Source: Lonicera japonica
Taxonomy: Eukaryota; Streptophyta; Magnoliopsida; Dipsacales; Caprifoliaceae
Length of the DNA stretch: 64,000 bases
NCBI GenBank assembly: GCA_021464415.1
Contig: CM038471.1
Coordinates: forward strand, 9,761,386 to 9,825,385
Reading direction: 5' to 3'
The notes beneath the pieces were generated by a model. The model saw only the letters and a list, made by a program, of their open reading frames with translations, was not told where the DNA came from and ran no database searches. Positions 34,592 through 45,275 of this stretch are shown here, piece by piece (within the stretch, counting starts at the first letter, position 1; each line of letters begins with the position of its first letter). Made by a program: the position numbers and the translations under genes.

Positions 34592-34893
34592 ATGTCGGCT
34601 TTTCATTCTTATAATAATAGTATTATTCTCTCCCTCCGGATTGTCTGCTTGGTGATTCTCTGAATATCTTTACCACGGGATCTGACGGTTTTACTTTCAT
34701 ATCGCCGCATCACGATGATTGGGAGGGGATAGTATGGCAAGGTGTTGAAGGTGTGGTTTACCGACGTGCTGTGTATACTGACGCTGTCGTTTCTAATATC
34801 AACCCCCCGTGGCTTATCATGGAGCCAGAACAACATTTATTCTTCAATCGTACCCGGGTATTTCCAAATGCAACATATATTATGAAATACTAA
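34592..34893 (+). pseudogene. Antisense ORF 1 of the Tat element, unknown protein
   Basis: An ATG at 34592 follows a pyrimidine-rich leader, but its frame closes after 24 codons. A second frame stays open from 34621 to the TAA at 34891-34893 (about 90 codons). It encodes a balanced, non-repetitive sequence that includes CLLGDSLNIFTTGSDGF and HHDDWEGIVWQGVEGVVYRR. A single frameshift near 34635 would explain the pattern. I do not recognise the protein. The sequence ...CCG|GTATTT near 34856 could be a splice donor, so this may be a first exon. Its placement between integrase and 3' LTR on the opposite strand matches the extra-ORF region of Tat elements. Confidence 0.4.
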
Positions 34894-35165
34894 TGTACTG
34901 CTTTATATGTTTATGCAAGTGCCATGTTAGTTGTCTTTTTTTTTTTTGAAAAAGCATCCTTTATGTTTTATTTATTTATGAAATCGTGTATTTTGCGAAA
35001 AAGAAACAAGTCTATGTAGCTCGAAAATGATATGTATGCAAACGTATGTAATGTAGACTCTTTTCCAGAAATATATTTAATATTTTATTTTGAGAAAATA
35101 TCAGTTATAAGTGTTGTTATGTTTGTTAACAAAGATTTTGGCCTGGAGGCAAAAGTTTTTATTTT

Positions 35166-35225
35166 GGGGACAACAGCTTTGTCTTGGGGACAACTGCTTT
35201 GTCCAATGCCCCCCTTCTATAAATA
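35166..35225 (+). promoter_or_regulatory. Antisense promoter 2: two GGGGACAAC boxes and TATAAATA
   Basis: GGGGACAAC stands at 35166-35174 and 35186-35194 (20 bp apart). TATAAATA is at 35218-35225. A pyrimidine-rich leader of 84 bp leads to the ATG at 35310. The arrangement matches antisense promoter 1. Confidence 0.6.
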
Positions 35226-35309
35226 CTTCCCTCATTTCATTCATTTCTTCACTTCTCTCATTTTTCTTCCTTTCTTACTTTTCTCTCTCTACACTCTTTT
35301 ACCCATATT

Positions 35310-36570
35310 ATGTTTTCCTTTCGTTCCGATGAATCTCTCCGATTTCTTCAGTCTCTAGGGCGGCTCATGTGTGCTGACAATGCCCTAAACTGGGGAGATT
35401 GGAGTCGTCTTTTCTACTGGCGATCTGCTGAGATTCGATATAGTTTTTCTGCTTGGCGCCTTACCCCTCTGGGACCATACCGATCACGTCTTTCGCATAG
35501 GCATTGACGAGCTCTGTCCCACTTATGAGGAGTTTTCTTGGTTTCTGGGTCAGCCTCTCAATGCCGAGTTAGCTATTTTGGATCTCACCCTCAGCCCCCG
35601 CTTGGTTCTTGCTGAGATTCTTCAGGTGGATTCTCGGGTTTGCCATTCAATGCTTACTCTAGCTGGTTTAGATTTACGTCGCCTAGTCCGATTCTTGCTC
35701 GACTCTGCTGATGATCTCGTTTTTACCCGAGCTCGCACCGTAGGTGCCATGGTATGCTGTTTTGCTACCCTGCTCATTGTTACTGGGGATTTCTTGGTTG
35801 ACCCGAATATAGTTTTACTAGTTCAGCAGGCTTTACTGGGTCGTTCGATTGTTCCTTACGTGCTGGCCGAGACCTTCCTTGGGTTAGATGCTATGGTTGC
35901 TGGTACTTCTGAGTTTTTCCATGGGAGCCCGATATTGCTGTATATGTGACTATTGGAGCGCTTTCGATTTGTTTCTGATAAGCATGTGGGCCCTGCCATC
36001 CTGCGCAACCCTGCGCGTTTTTTCAGACGTACCCTCTTGCTTGGTGATTCTAGGAGTGCTTGCATTTGGACTGGGGTTTTCTGCGAGATTTCTAGATCTA
36101 TCCGATGGCACATACCGTGGTGGCGATTGAGGTCGATGGTTTTATCTACTGGTGGTCAGCATTACGTGCGTATTCGGGGCCTCTTCTTTACTTCTTTCTA
36201 CATTCCTTCCAGATTGCTGCGACAGTTCAATATACCCTGGATGGATTTGCCTGCACCCCGCGATTTTTCGACTGACTCTGTTATGGTTGATACCCGGCTT
36301 GCTCTTCGACTCACGGCTATGTGGGCAGGACGTTTTACCCGGGTTTTCGGTGCTGCTAAGTTTGGGATCTCCCATCCCATGGCGGAGGTTCACGTGAGGA
36401 GGATTTGGGATAGGGTCCAGGATCGGGTTCTTGGTAGTTTGCGCCAGATGCGTTGGTTTGAGTTTATGGAGGAGGTATCTGTGGTTGATACTATTGTGCA
36501 AGCTTACGAGTTTGTGGATCAGGCTCGGATTGAGTTTTCGGCTGAAGATGATCAGCTGCCACCCCACTAG
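35310..36570 (+). pseudogene. Antisense ORF 2 of the Tat element, plant-mobile-domain/DUF7745-like protein
   Basis: Reads on the strand opposite to gag-pol. It starts MFSFRSDESLRFLQSLG, shifts frame once near 35465, and continues HVFRIGIDELCPTYEEFSWF, then VPYVLAETFLGLDAM, then IRWHIPWWRL and VRIRGLFFTSFYIPSRLLRQF. The order (H-x-F-x-F/I-G, then CPTxEE, then a region ending in W-x-P-W and a Y-P-x-R-x-x-RQF-like block) is that of the aminotransferase-like plant mobile domain/DUF7745 proteins carried by plant transposable elements. One TGA at 35947-35949 also interrupts it. Function is unknown. Extra antisense ORFs between pol and 3' LTR are known in Tat elements; the family assignment here is from motif memory. 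Confidence 0.6.
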
Positions 36571-36822
36571 CTTAGGGATGTTTTGAATGTGGTTTCTTTT
36601 AAAACTGTTTTAGGGAGTTTATTTTGAAATTCATTTTGTTATGCAAACTTATTTTGTAATTTTCCAAAATTAATGAAAAGCAGGGTTTATTTTATTTTAT
36701 GAAAATTAGACCGAGCCTGAAGTCACTTCTCAGGTTGCCTACGTTCCCCTTGTTTTAATATCTCAATTCTTGGTTGTGGGGCTCAGGTCTACGTAGTTCT
36801 TGGGTATGCCGGCTTATGTCCT

Positions 36823-38589
36823 TTACTGATAGTATTTCTTCAAACGGTATAGATTAACCGGAGAAATGAATTGTTGCCCATCTATATCCGTGATTATGAC
36901 TACTCCTCCGGACAAAATCTCTTTGACAATATACGGCCCTGTCCACTTCTGCGCGAAATTTCCCCTTGGATCTCTAGCTGGTTCTCTGATTTCTTTTAGC
37001 ACCAAATCATCTATCTGTATTCCCCTGATTTTCACTTTCTGATTAAATGCTCTAGCAACCCTTTTCTGATACCCTTGCTGATGGTAGACGGCTTTCAATC
37101 GTTTCTCGTCGAGTAGCGCCAATTCTTCATAACGGCTTTGAACCCAGTCTAATTCTGCCACTGTGCTTTCCATAACTACCCTCAGAGATGGGATCTCCAT
37201 TTCTACAGGCAGTATTGCTTCCATCCCATACGTCAATGAAAACGGTGTGGCGTTTACGGAGACCCTTTCTGTAGTGCGATATCCCCACAATGCATACGGC
37301 AGTTTATCGGCCCAATCTCGACCACCTTTTATCATCTTGCTAATCATATTCTTTATATTTTTGTTTGCGGCTTCTACTGCACCATTGGTCTGTGGCCTGT
37401 AGGGGGAGGACTTGTACCTCTGTATCCCGTATTCTTCCATCACATCGTTGGCTTCTCCTTCGAAGTGGGTTCCATTGTCAGACACAATCTCATGGGGTAC
37501 CCCGTATCTGCAGATGATATTCCTTCGGATGAATTTTGCTACCTTCTTAGCATCAAGCTTCGCATACGATTCTGCCTCGACCCACTTTGTAAAATAATCG
37601 ATTGCGACCAGTATGTACTCATGCCCATTGCTTGCTGACGGCGATATTTTTCCAATGACGTCTATCCCCCAAACTGAGAACGGCCAAGGAGCTGTCATGG
37701 TGTACAATTCTTTTGGGGGAAGTTTCTGAGATTTTGCGTAGACTTGACAGAGATGGCATCTTTTGACATGACCATTACAGTCTTGTTGCATAGTGGTCCA
37801 GTAATATCCTTGCCGAATTATCTTCCGGGCCAAAGTGTGTCCACTCATGTGGGGTCCGCATTCTCCCCCGTGTACTTTGCTCATAACGGCTTGAGATTCC
37901 TCTTCTCTTAGGCATCGAAGATGTACTCCGTCATACCCTCTCTTGTACAATTTTCCCGCGCAAATGATGAATTGAGCTGCCAATCTCCGAAATGCTATCC
38001 GAGTCTTCTTATTGGCATGATCAGGGTATTTTCCTTCTTTTAAGACCCTCCAGATGTCGTAATACCAGGTGGCTGAATCTACCAATTCCTCATCTTCATT
38101 TTCACTGTCAAGGACCATGCAGTATGTCGGGACCTCTCTTTGCTCAATAGTGATCTTTACTGCCTGTATATCTCTTGGGATTTCTACCATTGATGCCAAT
38201 GTTGCCAGTGCGTCGGCGAAATTATTTTGACTGCGGGGTACATGGTGGAAACTGATCTCTTCAAACTTGTTAGCCATATCTTGCAGTTTTTCCAGGTAGG
38301 GGATGAGCTTATCTTCTCTGATCTTCCACTTTCGCAATACCTGGTGTATGATAAGAGCCGAATCTCCGAAAACCTGTATTTTCATTACCCCTCTTTTAAG
38401 AGCGATTTCAAACCCCACGATGCAAGCCTCATATTCAACAGTGTTATTGGTGCAGTCGAAATGCAACCGGAACGACAACGGTGCGTGAATCTGGTCTAGC
38501 GAGATCAAAAGAATCCCTATTCCATAGCCATTTTTGTTGGCAGCTTCGTCGAAATACAATTTCCATTTACCCTCTGTTTCTAATGCCAT
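36823..38589 (-). pseudogene. Tat polyprotein: second (archaeal-type) RNase H and integrase
   Basis: 588 codons to the natural stop. Residues about 8-140 are a second RNase H with FDEAAN, VEYEA and FGDSALI carrying the acidic residues. About 235-290 is the integrase zinc domain (HGGECGPHMSG, HVKRCHLCQ). About 300-460 is the integrase core with D in WGIDVIG, D in VSDNGTHF and E in GAVEAAN, so the DDE triad is complete. The C-terminal part has LVLKEIREP and the GPY-like KWTGPYIV. The frame is continuous with the upstream segment apart from a TAA at 38596-38598. Integrase would insert element DNA into chromosomes. The segment itself is undamaged, but the whole polyprotein is not. Confidence 0.9.
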
Positions 38590-38595
38590 GATAGT

Positions 38596-38860
38596 TTAAT
38601 CTGGGAAGTTAAGATCTCTTTCTTCTTCCTCTTCCAAAATAGGATTACCAGCCAAGAAAACTGCGATGATCTGACCTTTAATCGCCTTCTGGGTAACATA
38701 TTTGATATCGAACTCAGATAACAAGAACACCCATTTAGCCATCCGATTAGTCAACACTGGCCTCTCGAACAAGTATTTCAATGGATCCAACCGGGCTATC
38801 AGAACAACGGAAAATACTAGCATGTAATGGCGTAACTTATGAGTTTGCCAAATCAAAGCT
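38596..38860 (-). pseudogene. Tat polyprotein: C-terminal half of the RT-linked RNase H
   Basis: Encodes IWQTHKLRHYML, DPLKYLFERPVLTNRMAKW and LSEFDIKYV, typical of the end of the gypsy RNase H (HLRYYF...W...L.EFD). The domain is split from its first half by the solo LTR at 38861-40411. It ends at an in-frame TAA (38596-38598). Confidence 0.85.
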
Positions 38861-40411
38861 TGTGAGAATCCGCAAATGCGACCCCCCGGGTCTCGTCCCC
38901 GTTCGTGGTGGTCTGAAACGTCGGAAAGGATCCCGTCGTTCCATTTGCTTGGAGTTTGTTTTGATAATTCATATCGGGTGTCCCTACGTCTATTCTAGAT
39001 GCAGAGGGGTTCATTCAGAGTCGCCAGTACGTTTTACGAGAAAACGGACAAAAAGGTTGTGTAAGGGGAAAGGCTATAGACAAGCCTTTCTTTACACGTT
39101 TGTCTGCGAAACCAGGTTTCTATAGGGTTCGGGAACTATATTACGGTTTGGGAAGGTGTTAAGCACCCATTCCGCCCTTTCGGTCTCTAGTGGACTTATA
39201 TATTTATTCTATGTTGAAAAACTTGGATGTTTTTACTGATAGTCTACTACTTTCTAATAAAAAACCCTATTTCTCGGGAAAAACGGGAAAAAAAAGGGGT
39301 GAAAACCTTTGTATTCCGAGATCCGATGTTTTTATAAATTAAAAGATGTAAATGACAAATGACAAAAAACCTTTTATTTTGAAAGAGTATTTCGTATTAT
39401 TTCCTCATATAATGACGGTTTTCTCGAGTTGTGATTATTTTTGGAAAAGTTCGGATCTTTATGTCGGGACTAATTCAATATGGAATTAGAACTCTTTGAG
39501 GAGAGTTTATCAGACACATCACAGTCTATGAAAAAGACAGGATATGTGGATTTTAATTCCTAGATAAGTCTTTTATCGGTCCGGGGTTTGAAAACAGGGT
39601 TTATCCGGACGATAATGTACTTACTCTTCTGGTTTTGAAAGTGGTTTTATCAGGGTCTTTTGTGTCGAAAACGATAGACTATTTGTAACTTGACAATAAG
39701 TTTATTCAAATAAAACGTGGACAGAAAAACAGAAATAAAACAAGTACACAGATATCTAATTTTAAATACTAGAAGGGACTTTCTTTACCTTCCCGACGAG
39801 AATAATAATAAGAAAGAAAATATGATACGGCAGAGGGATCTCTGGCGATAATAATCTTCTCTTTCTTCAGATATTTCCGAGAAATCGATTCCGGAGACGG
39901 GACACGTCGAGTGTCGAGGATAGATTCGATAATTCTTCAGAAATAAGATAATAGTAGAAAAAATGCTTGATAAAAATCAAATCTAAAGCTCCAAATTCTC
40001 AGATTCCAATTGCTGCCCCTGAACCGTTGGGGGTGTTGGCCTATTTATACTGCTCGGGGAAGATTGTCGCGCGACATTTCCCCAAAAAAGGCAAGTGTCG
40101 CGCGACATATCTGTTTGTCGCGCGACATTCCTGTATGTCGTGTGACAAACGGCTGAAGTGATGGTTCCTGACACTGTGATGTGTCAGAAAGTGGTTGGTC
40201 GGGTGCAGAGAGGGATTGTCGCGCGACATTCCAATGATTGTCGCGCGACAATGTGATATGTCGTGCGACAATCCTTCATAAAAAAAGGTTTGTCGCGCAA
40301 CAAACCCCCCCGGGGTAGTTTCGGGTGCTCGGGTGTGTCCTGGACTCCAAAAAATAGTAGTCTCGTAGGTCGTTAGGGTTCTTGCAGGGGTCACGGATCG
40401 GGGTGTCTACA
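38861..40411 (-). mobile_element. Solo LTR (1,551 bp) nested in the Tat RNase H
   Basis: Begins TGTGAG and ends CTACA on the plus strand; read on the minus strand it starts TGTAGACACCCCGATCCGTG, a common Tat-type LTR start. AAGCT is duplicated on both sides (38856-38860 and 40412-40416), and removing the insert plus one AAGCT restores the RNase H reading frame. There is no internal region, so it is a recombination product. A TATA box (minus) is at 40042-40049. The block around 39125-39189 matches a block in the host element's LTRs although the rest differs. Confidence 0.9.
40065..40302 (-). promoter_or_regulatory. Array of eight TGTCGCGCGACA palindromes upstream of the solo-LTR TATA box
   Basis: Perfect copies at 40065-40076, 40096-40107, 40116-40127, 40217-40228 and 40239-40250, and one-base variants near 40136, 40259 and 40291. 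They lie directly upstream (minus sense) of TATAAATA at 40042-40049, the same place as the GTTGTC...GACAAC boxes in the host element's LTRs. Frames through this array produce repetitive MSRD/ARQ peptides that are artefacts. Confidence 0.6.
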
Positions 40412-41423
40412 AAGCTGCACACGATCTTTCCAATGGTGAGTAATTTCTTTCACAGGGTGACAACTTCTTACTGATGTAATAAATCGCCTGCTCCTTTTGA
40501 CTCTGGATCAAGTGTTGGGCCAACATAGCTCCTGCAGCAATTTCATTGACTGTGAGATACAGTAATAAGGGAAGGTCTGGCTATGGTGGGGCAAGGATTG
40601 GTGGATTGGATAGGTATTCCTTGATTTTATCAAACGCCGCTTGGCACTGTTCATTCCACTGACCATCTGATGATTTCTGCAAGTGTCTGAATATGGGCTC
40701 GCATGTTTGCGTGAGATGGGATATGAACCGGCTGATATACTGTAGCTTACCCAGGAACCCTCTGACCTCCTTCTCTATGCGCGGTGCCGGCATTTCTCGG
40801 ATTGCTTTTATCTTGGCAGGGTCTGCTTCGATTCCCATTTTGCTAACGACATAACCCAACAACTTGCCTTTTGTTACCCCAAATACACATTTCTGCGGAT
40901 TTAATTTGATTTGGAATTGCTGGAGTCTATCGAAGAAAGTTTTGAGGGCGAGGAGATGCCCTTCTCTCTCTTTGGACTTGATGATCATGTCGTCCACATA
41001 TACCTCAACCTCTTTGTGGATCATATCGTGAAAAAGTGCAGTTGCAGCCCTTTGGTACGTCGCCCCGGCATTCTTTAACCCAAACGGCATAACTGTGTAA
41101 CAGTAAGTACCCCATGGTGTGATGAAGGCAGTTTTTTCTTGATGATCGGGATGCATCTTTATCTGGTTATAACCGGCGAAACCATCGACAAACGACTTCA
41201 AAGCATGGTTGGCAGTATTGTCCACAATTAGATCGATATTGGGTAATGGAAAATCGTCTTTTGGGCAGGCTTTATTGAGATCCTTGTAATCTACACATAC
41301 CCTCACTTTCCCATTTGGCTTCGGTACAGGTACGACATTGGCTGACCAAGTTGGATAATTCACTACTCGGATGAATCCCACTTTCAACTGTTTTTCAACT
41401 TCTTCTTTAACCTTTAAGGACCA
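40412..41423 (-). pseudogene. Tat polyprotein: reverse transcriptase and first half of RNase H
   Basis: The frame 40581-41387 starts within FIRVVNYPTWSANVV, then VRVCVDYKDLNKACPKDDFPLP, then FVDGFAGYNQIKM, then VMPFGLKNAGATYQR and the catalytic YVDDMIIKS, ending in the connection domain (GFLGKLQYISRFI). An in-frame TAG at 40581-40583 separates it from the RNase H start (LLLYLTVNEIAAGAML, YYISKKL) at 40412-40580. RT would copy element RNA into DNA. All catalytic Asp residues are present. Stop codons on either side break the polyprotein. Confidence 0.92.
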
Positions 41424-42593
41424 TTATGGTATCAACTTTCTGAGTTTCTGCTTGACGGGTTTACACTCTGGTTTGGTGTGGATCTCATGCATCACTATAT
41501 CTGTGCTTAAACCTGGCATATCAGCATAAGACCAAGCAAACACATCAACATATTCTTTCAACAATTCATACAATTCTTTGCTTTCAGTTTCATTCAACTC
41601 GGCCCCAATTTTTAACTCTTTCTTATCCTCATCGGTCCCTAGGTTAACCGTAACGGTTTCACCCTCCTCGATTTGGATTCGCTGTTTGTTCTTTTCAGGG
41701 ATATCATTCATTGATTCAATTTCAGCAGAGGCAATAAAAGAATTGGACATATCCGGATACTGTGAAACTATTTCTATTTCATTAACAAAAATTCCATCGG
41801 GTACATTTTCAAGTAAATTTCCTAAGAGCTTATCATCGCTTATGCTACCCACAATTTTATCCCTTACATATTCACTCCATTTCTCTCGCAAAATTCCCCT
41901 TTTCTTTGCTGGATAGATCAAAACCACGGGATCAACTAGATTACCCTCTTCAGTCACTGCCATAACCTCAGTTTGGACAAACAAACTCTTCATCATAAGA
42001 GCTAGCTCCTCAGTTCCTTCGTATTCTTCTTTCAAACCCTGAGATGGATCTTCATATCCCCTATTTTCAATACAGTGTACATCCCCCTCTTTGTGATACA
42101 AGTCTTCAACAAAGAAGATTTCTAGTCCTGGAACTCTTTCTCCTTTCGAATTAAACCATGGTTCTTGGAAACCACAAAATGGGAAGTCTTCACCTTCCTT
42201 TACAAAGAAACCATTCAGTGAAGTATTGATCTCTCCATAATTTGAACCCTCCATAAGTTCGCCTTCTTCCGACTCTGATAAACCCAGCCCAGCATATTTT
42301 TGGCTCTGCACGTGCGGCTTGATCAGCTCGACTATTCTGACTTGTCGATCACCCAAACCTCTGCCTGGCAAGTACCCCATAGCATTCATCATAGCAACCA
42401 CTTTTTCGTTCAGAAACGGCACGGTGTACGGGGGTAACAGTTCAATTTTCTGTGTGGTCGGAGTTCGCACTTTGGGTTCGCATTGAAAACCTCCCAACTG
42501 TATATCCTGACTCCCTATGCCTAAGACTGGTGTGTCTTTGGGCATTATAACATCGTCACAGTCCCCATGTACCACAATTACTTCATCTCCCAC
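41424..42593 (-). pseudogene. Tat polyprotein: G-patch linker between protease and reverse transcriptase
   Basis: 389 codons. The stretch AMMNAMGYLPGRGLG has the spacing of a G-patch, a glycine-rich nucleic-acid-binding motif known in Tat polyproteins. The C-terminal part (LKEYVDVFAWSYADMPGL, then ECKPVKQKLRKL) is the conserved entry to the RT. It ends in a TAA at 41424-41426, where related elements have a charged residue before WSLK. The middle is acidic and poorly conserved. Confidence 0.85.
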
Positions 42594-42608
42594 GAGAATC
42601 TTTACTTT

Positions 42609-43013
42609 CTAATGGAGAGATGACGGGAGAGCCCCGACCGAGTGTATCCATGCCCTTCCCAGCAGCAGATTAAAGCTTGACAGGATCTCAATAACTTGGA
42701 ATTCTGCAGCAAATTTGGTTGGCCAGATCAATAAACTCAGGATAACATACCCCAATACGGCTCTCTTGGTGTTGTCATAGGCTCTCATGGTTACCGGAGA
42801 TTCTTCCAAACTTCCTTCATCAAGCCCTAGAGCCTTGAAAGTTTTGAGAGGGCATACATTTATAGTTGCTCCATTGTCGATGAGCACCTTTGGTATTACC
42901 ATCCCCAGAGTTTCAACAGATATGTGCAGAGCTTGGTCATGATCTCTCCCCAATGATGATAAGTCTTCATCGGAGAATGCCAGACTGTTCTGTAGACCCA
43001 GTGTACCAATCAT
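42609..43013 (-). pseudogene. Tat polyprotein: aspartic protease
   Basis: Retropepsin with VLIDNGATINV (D-N-G in place of the usual D-S/T-G), a flap-like VTMRAYD segment and the hallmark NLLLGRAWIH near the C terminus. It would release the Gag and Pol products. A TAG at 42609-42611 follows SLH, where a Gln codon is usual (CAG to TAG is a C-to-T change). A TAA at 43023-43025 separates it from gag. D-N-G is common in Tat proteases and not in itself a defect. Confidence 0.88.
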
Positions 43014-43022
43014 AGCGGTTAA

Positions 43023-45275
43023 TTACCCAGGAGTGGATTCTATGGGGACTATGGCTTCATCCATGAGTTTCAAAAATGCTGCTCGATGGGGTTTGGAGGA
43101 AACCAACAGTCCCCAAATGGATATCTGAGCCTGGGTTTTTTTTAATTGTTCGACCACTTGCCTACCTTCAGGTTGGATCACTTCTTTCTTTCCAGCTTCT
43201 ACCACTTTCTCTTGAGGGCTATAAACCTTCCCTGATCGTGTTAACTGTTGCACCCAGTTAGCTAAACCCTCCTTTTCATTCTCATTCAACTCTTCTGCCA
43301 CTTTTGACCAATCAAAACTAACCATGTTGACGTGGGCTCGGGTGATCTTTCTTGAGATGGACCACTTTCGGTTCGGTGTCTCCTGCCCAATTTTCACCTT
43401 CTTTCCCTGATAACCCAACCCCTGCTTGCGGATCTGAGTCTTTATTATAACGGGTTCGGCGATGCCTTGGTCGTATTTGCCCCGTCCTTGACCGGGCAGT
43501 ATTTTCATCTCCTTCATCCACTTACTAACTTGGGGGCTGTACGATGGTTTCTCCGCAACTTTCCCTCCTTGATTCGGAACTTCTTTTATTAATTGCTGGA
43601 ACATGTTTTCCAACTCTTCTTCGTTCCCTTCTGTAAAACCTTGACTCAAACAACTTTCTACTCGAAATATAGCTATGATCTCCTTTCCTTTGTTCTTTGC
43701 CGGCTGAATCAAAAACACCGGATCATTCTCTTCTTTATCTATTGTCAATGCATTAATTCTCCCTCCGTGGTTGGGGAGTGGATTCTTTGCCACATTCGGG
43801 GGCTCGGGATCAGGAATTTTCCCTGACTCTATCAAATCTTGTATGGTGTGCCTCAAAGCCATGCATCGATCGGTGTGGTGTCCAGGGCCTTGACGGAATT
43901 CACAAACTTCACTCGTATTCCAGCCACGGGGAAGTGGATTAGGGGGAGCTCGGGGGGCTAAAGCTTGTATGATGCCTCCATCCCTTAGGGCTGCAAAAGT
44001 TTTACTCAGAGAAGCCGGGAGTCGAGAAAAATGCCTATTCCTTCCAGTGTTCCGGGTTTGATTGACAAAACCTTGGTTGGGTATGGGCCTTTGCTCCTGA
44101 GGATATTGAAAGTTAGTTCTTTGAGAAGTTCCGGCATTTTGGTAAGACCACGTCTGATTGACGGCTGGGGTGGATCTTTTGTATTGGGAAGCCGTTTTCT
44201 TAGCTTCGGCTGCCCTTGCCAATTCCTCCTCTGTCTCATTGGCGATGTGCATCAAAGCTTTGTACTTCTCAAAATATTGGTGGCCCATACCATTTCGGAT
44301 TTCAGGCTTAAAGTTCTTGACTATCAAACCTAGTTGTTCCTCCTCAGACACGTGGTCCACCATTTGTGAGGCCAGTTCCCGCCATCGAGTTATAAAATCG
44401 TTAACGCTTTCATTCTCTCTCTGCTTTGCCATTTCCAGATGCTTACGGGTGACTTTCAACTCCTCATTAGATTTGTAATGTTCTATGAACTCTTTCACAA
44501 TGCTCTTCCAATCTGCCACTCGATGCCTCTCTAATCCCAAAAACTAGCTATGGGCGGGCCCAGCCAAGGTCTGATGAAAACCTTGAGCCAAGTGAGTTTC
44601 GTTTAACCCATACAACTGCATCGTTCTTGCATAAGCCTTGAGATGAAGATGCGATGGGCTACTTCTCGAGAATTTCTCGACATGGGGGAGCTTGAAACCA
44701 ATCGGTAACCGGGCTTCCGAAAAAAGGGACATATTCCGGATATCGGCCATATCATCGACTTTATCAATTACTCTTTGGTTCAGGGCTTTCACTTGTTCTC
44801 TCAACACGTCTATTGCTTCATTTTCTTTATCTGTCTCGACCACGGACTCTGCATACTGCCCCATATAAGGATCATGTTCACGACCTTCACCGAAGAAATG
44901 GTTGTTTTGTTGACGGGGTGGGTTTTGCTCGGGATGAAGCCAAGCATTGACACCGTCGAGTGCGGGCGGGCCCTGGTGAGCTGGTGGGACATTTTGCGGG
45001 GCGGGGGGAATTGGTGGTCCTCTGTTGTGATAAGGATTAGGGTTCTGTGGGATTTTCTCCATAGGTGCTCGAGCGGCGAGTAGATGGTTAACTGATTGGG
45101 TCAAACCCTGAATCAAGTGAAAAAGTTATTCCGGGGATAGGGTTCCAGGATCCATCGGTAAACCGGGACCGGGCGGCGGTTCCGCTGCATGGTGCTGTCC
45201 CTCGATATTCTCAACCCCTTCTTCGATATTCCTGTTCTGATCATTCTGGAAATCTATGGCCCGTCTTGGAGGCAT
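43023..45275 (-). pseudogene. Tat Gag
   Basis: The start is chosen at the Met at 45273-45275 (MPPRRAIDFQND). Nonsense codons lie at 45126-45128 and 44544-44546; the latter follows AGPAHS, where Trp is usual. The gag domain proper runs around 44300-44760 (EARLPIGFKLPHVEKF, SVNDFITRWRELASQMVD). A zinc knuckle follows at about 43830-43900 (CEFRQGPGHHTDRC) in which the second Cys is replaced. Next come two glycine-rich G-patch-like stretches (ILPGQGRGKYDQGI, RKQGLGYQGKK). Gag would form the virus-like particle that packages element RNA. Confidence 0.85.

Noticed and set aside
36142..36567. 141-codon minus-strand frame overlapping antisense ORF 2
   Set aside because: The plus-strand reading carries the family motifs; the minus frame has none.
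40041..40394. Minus-strand frames with MSRD and ARQ repeats
   Set aside because: Artefact of the TGTCGCGCGACA palindrome array.
41578..41916. 112-codon plus-strand frame, Ser-rich
   Set aside because: Antisense shadow of the acidic Tat linker (GAA/GAT read as TTC/ATC).
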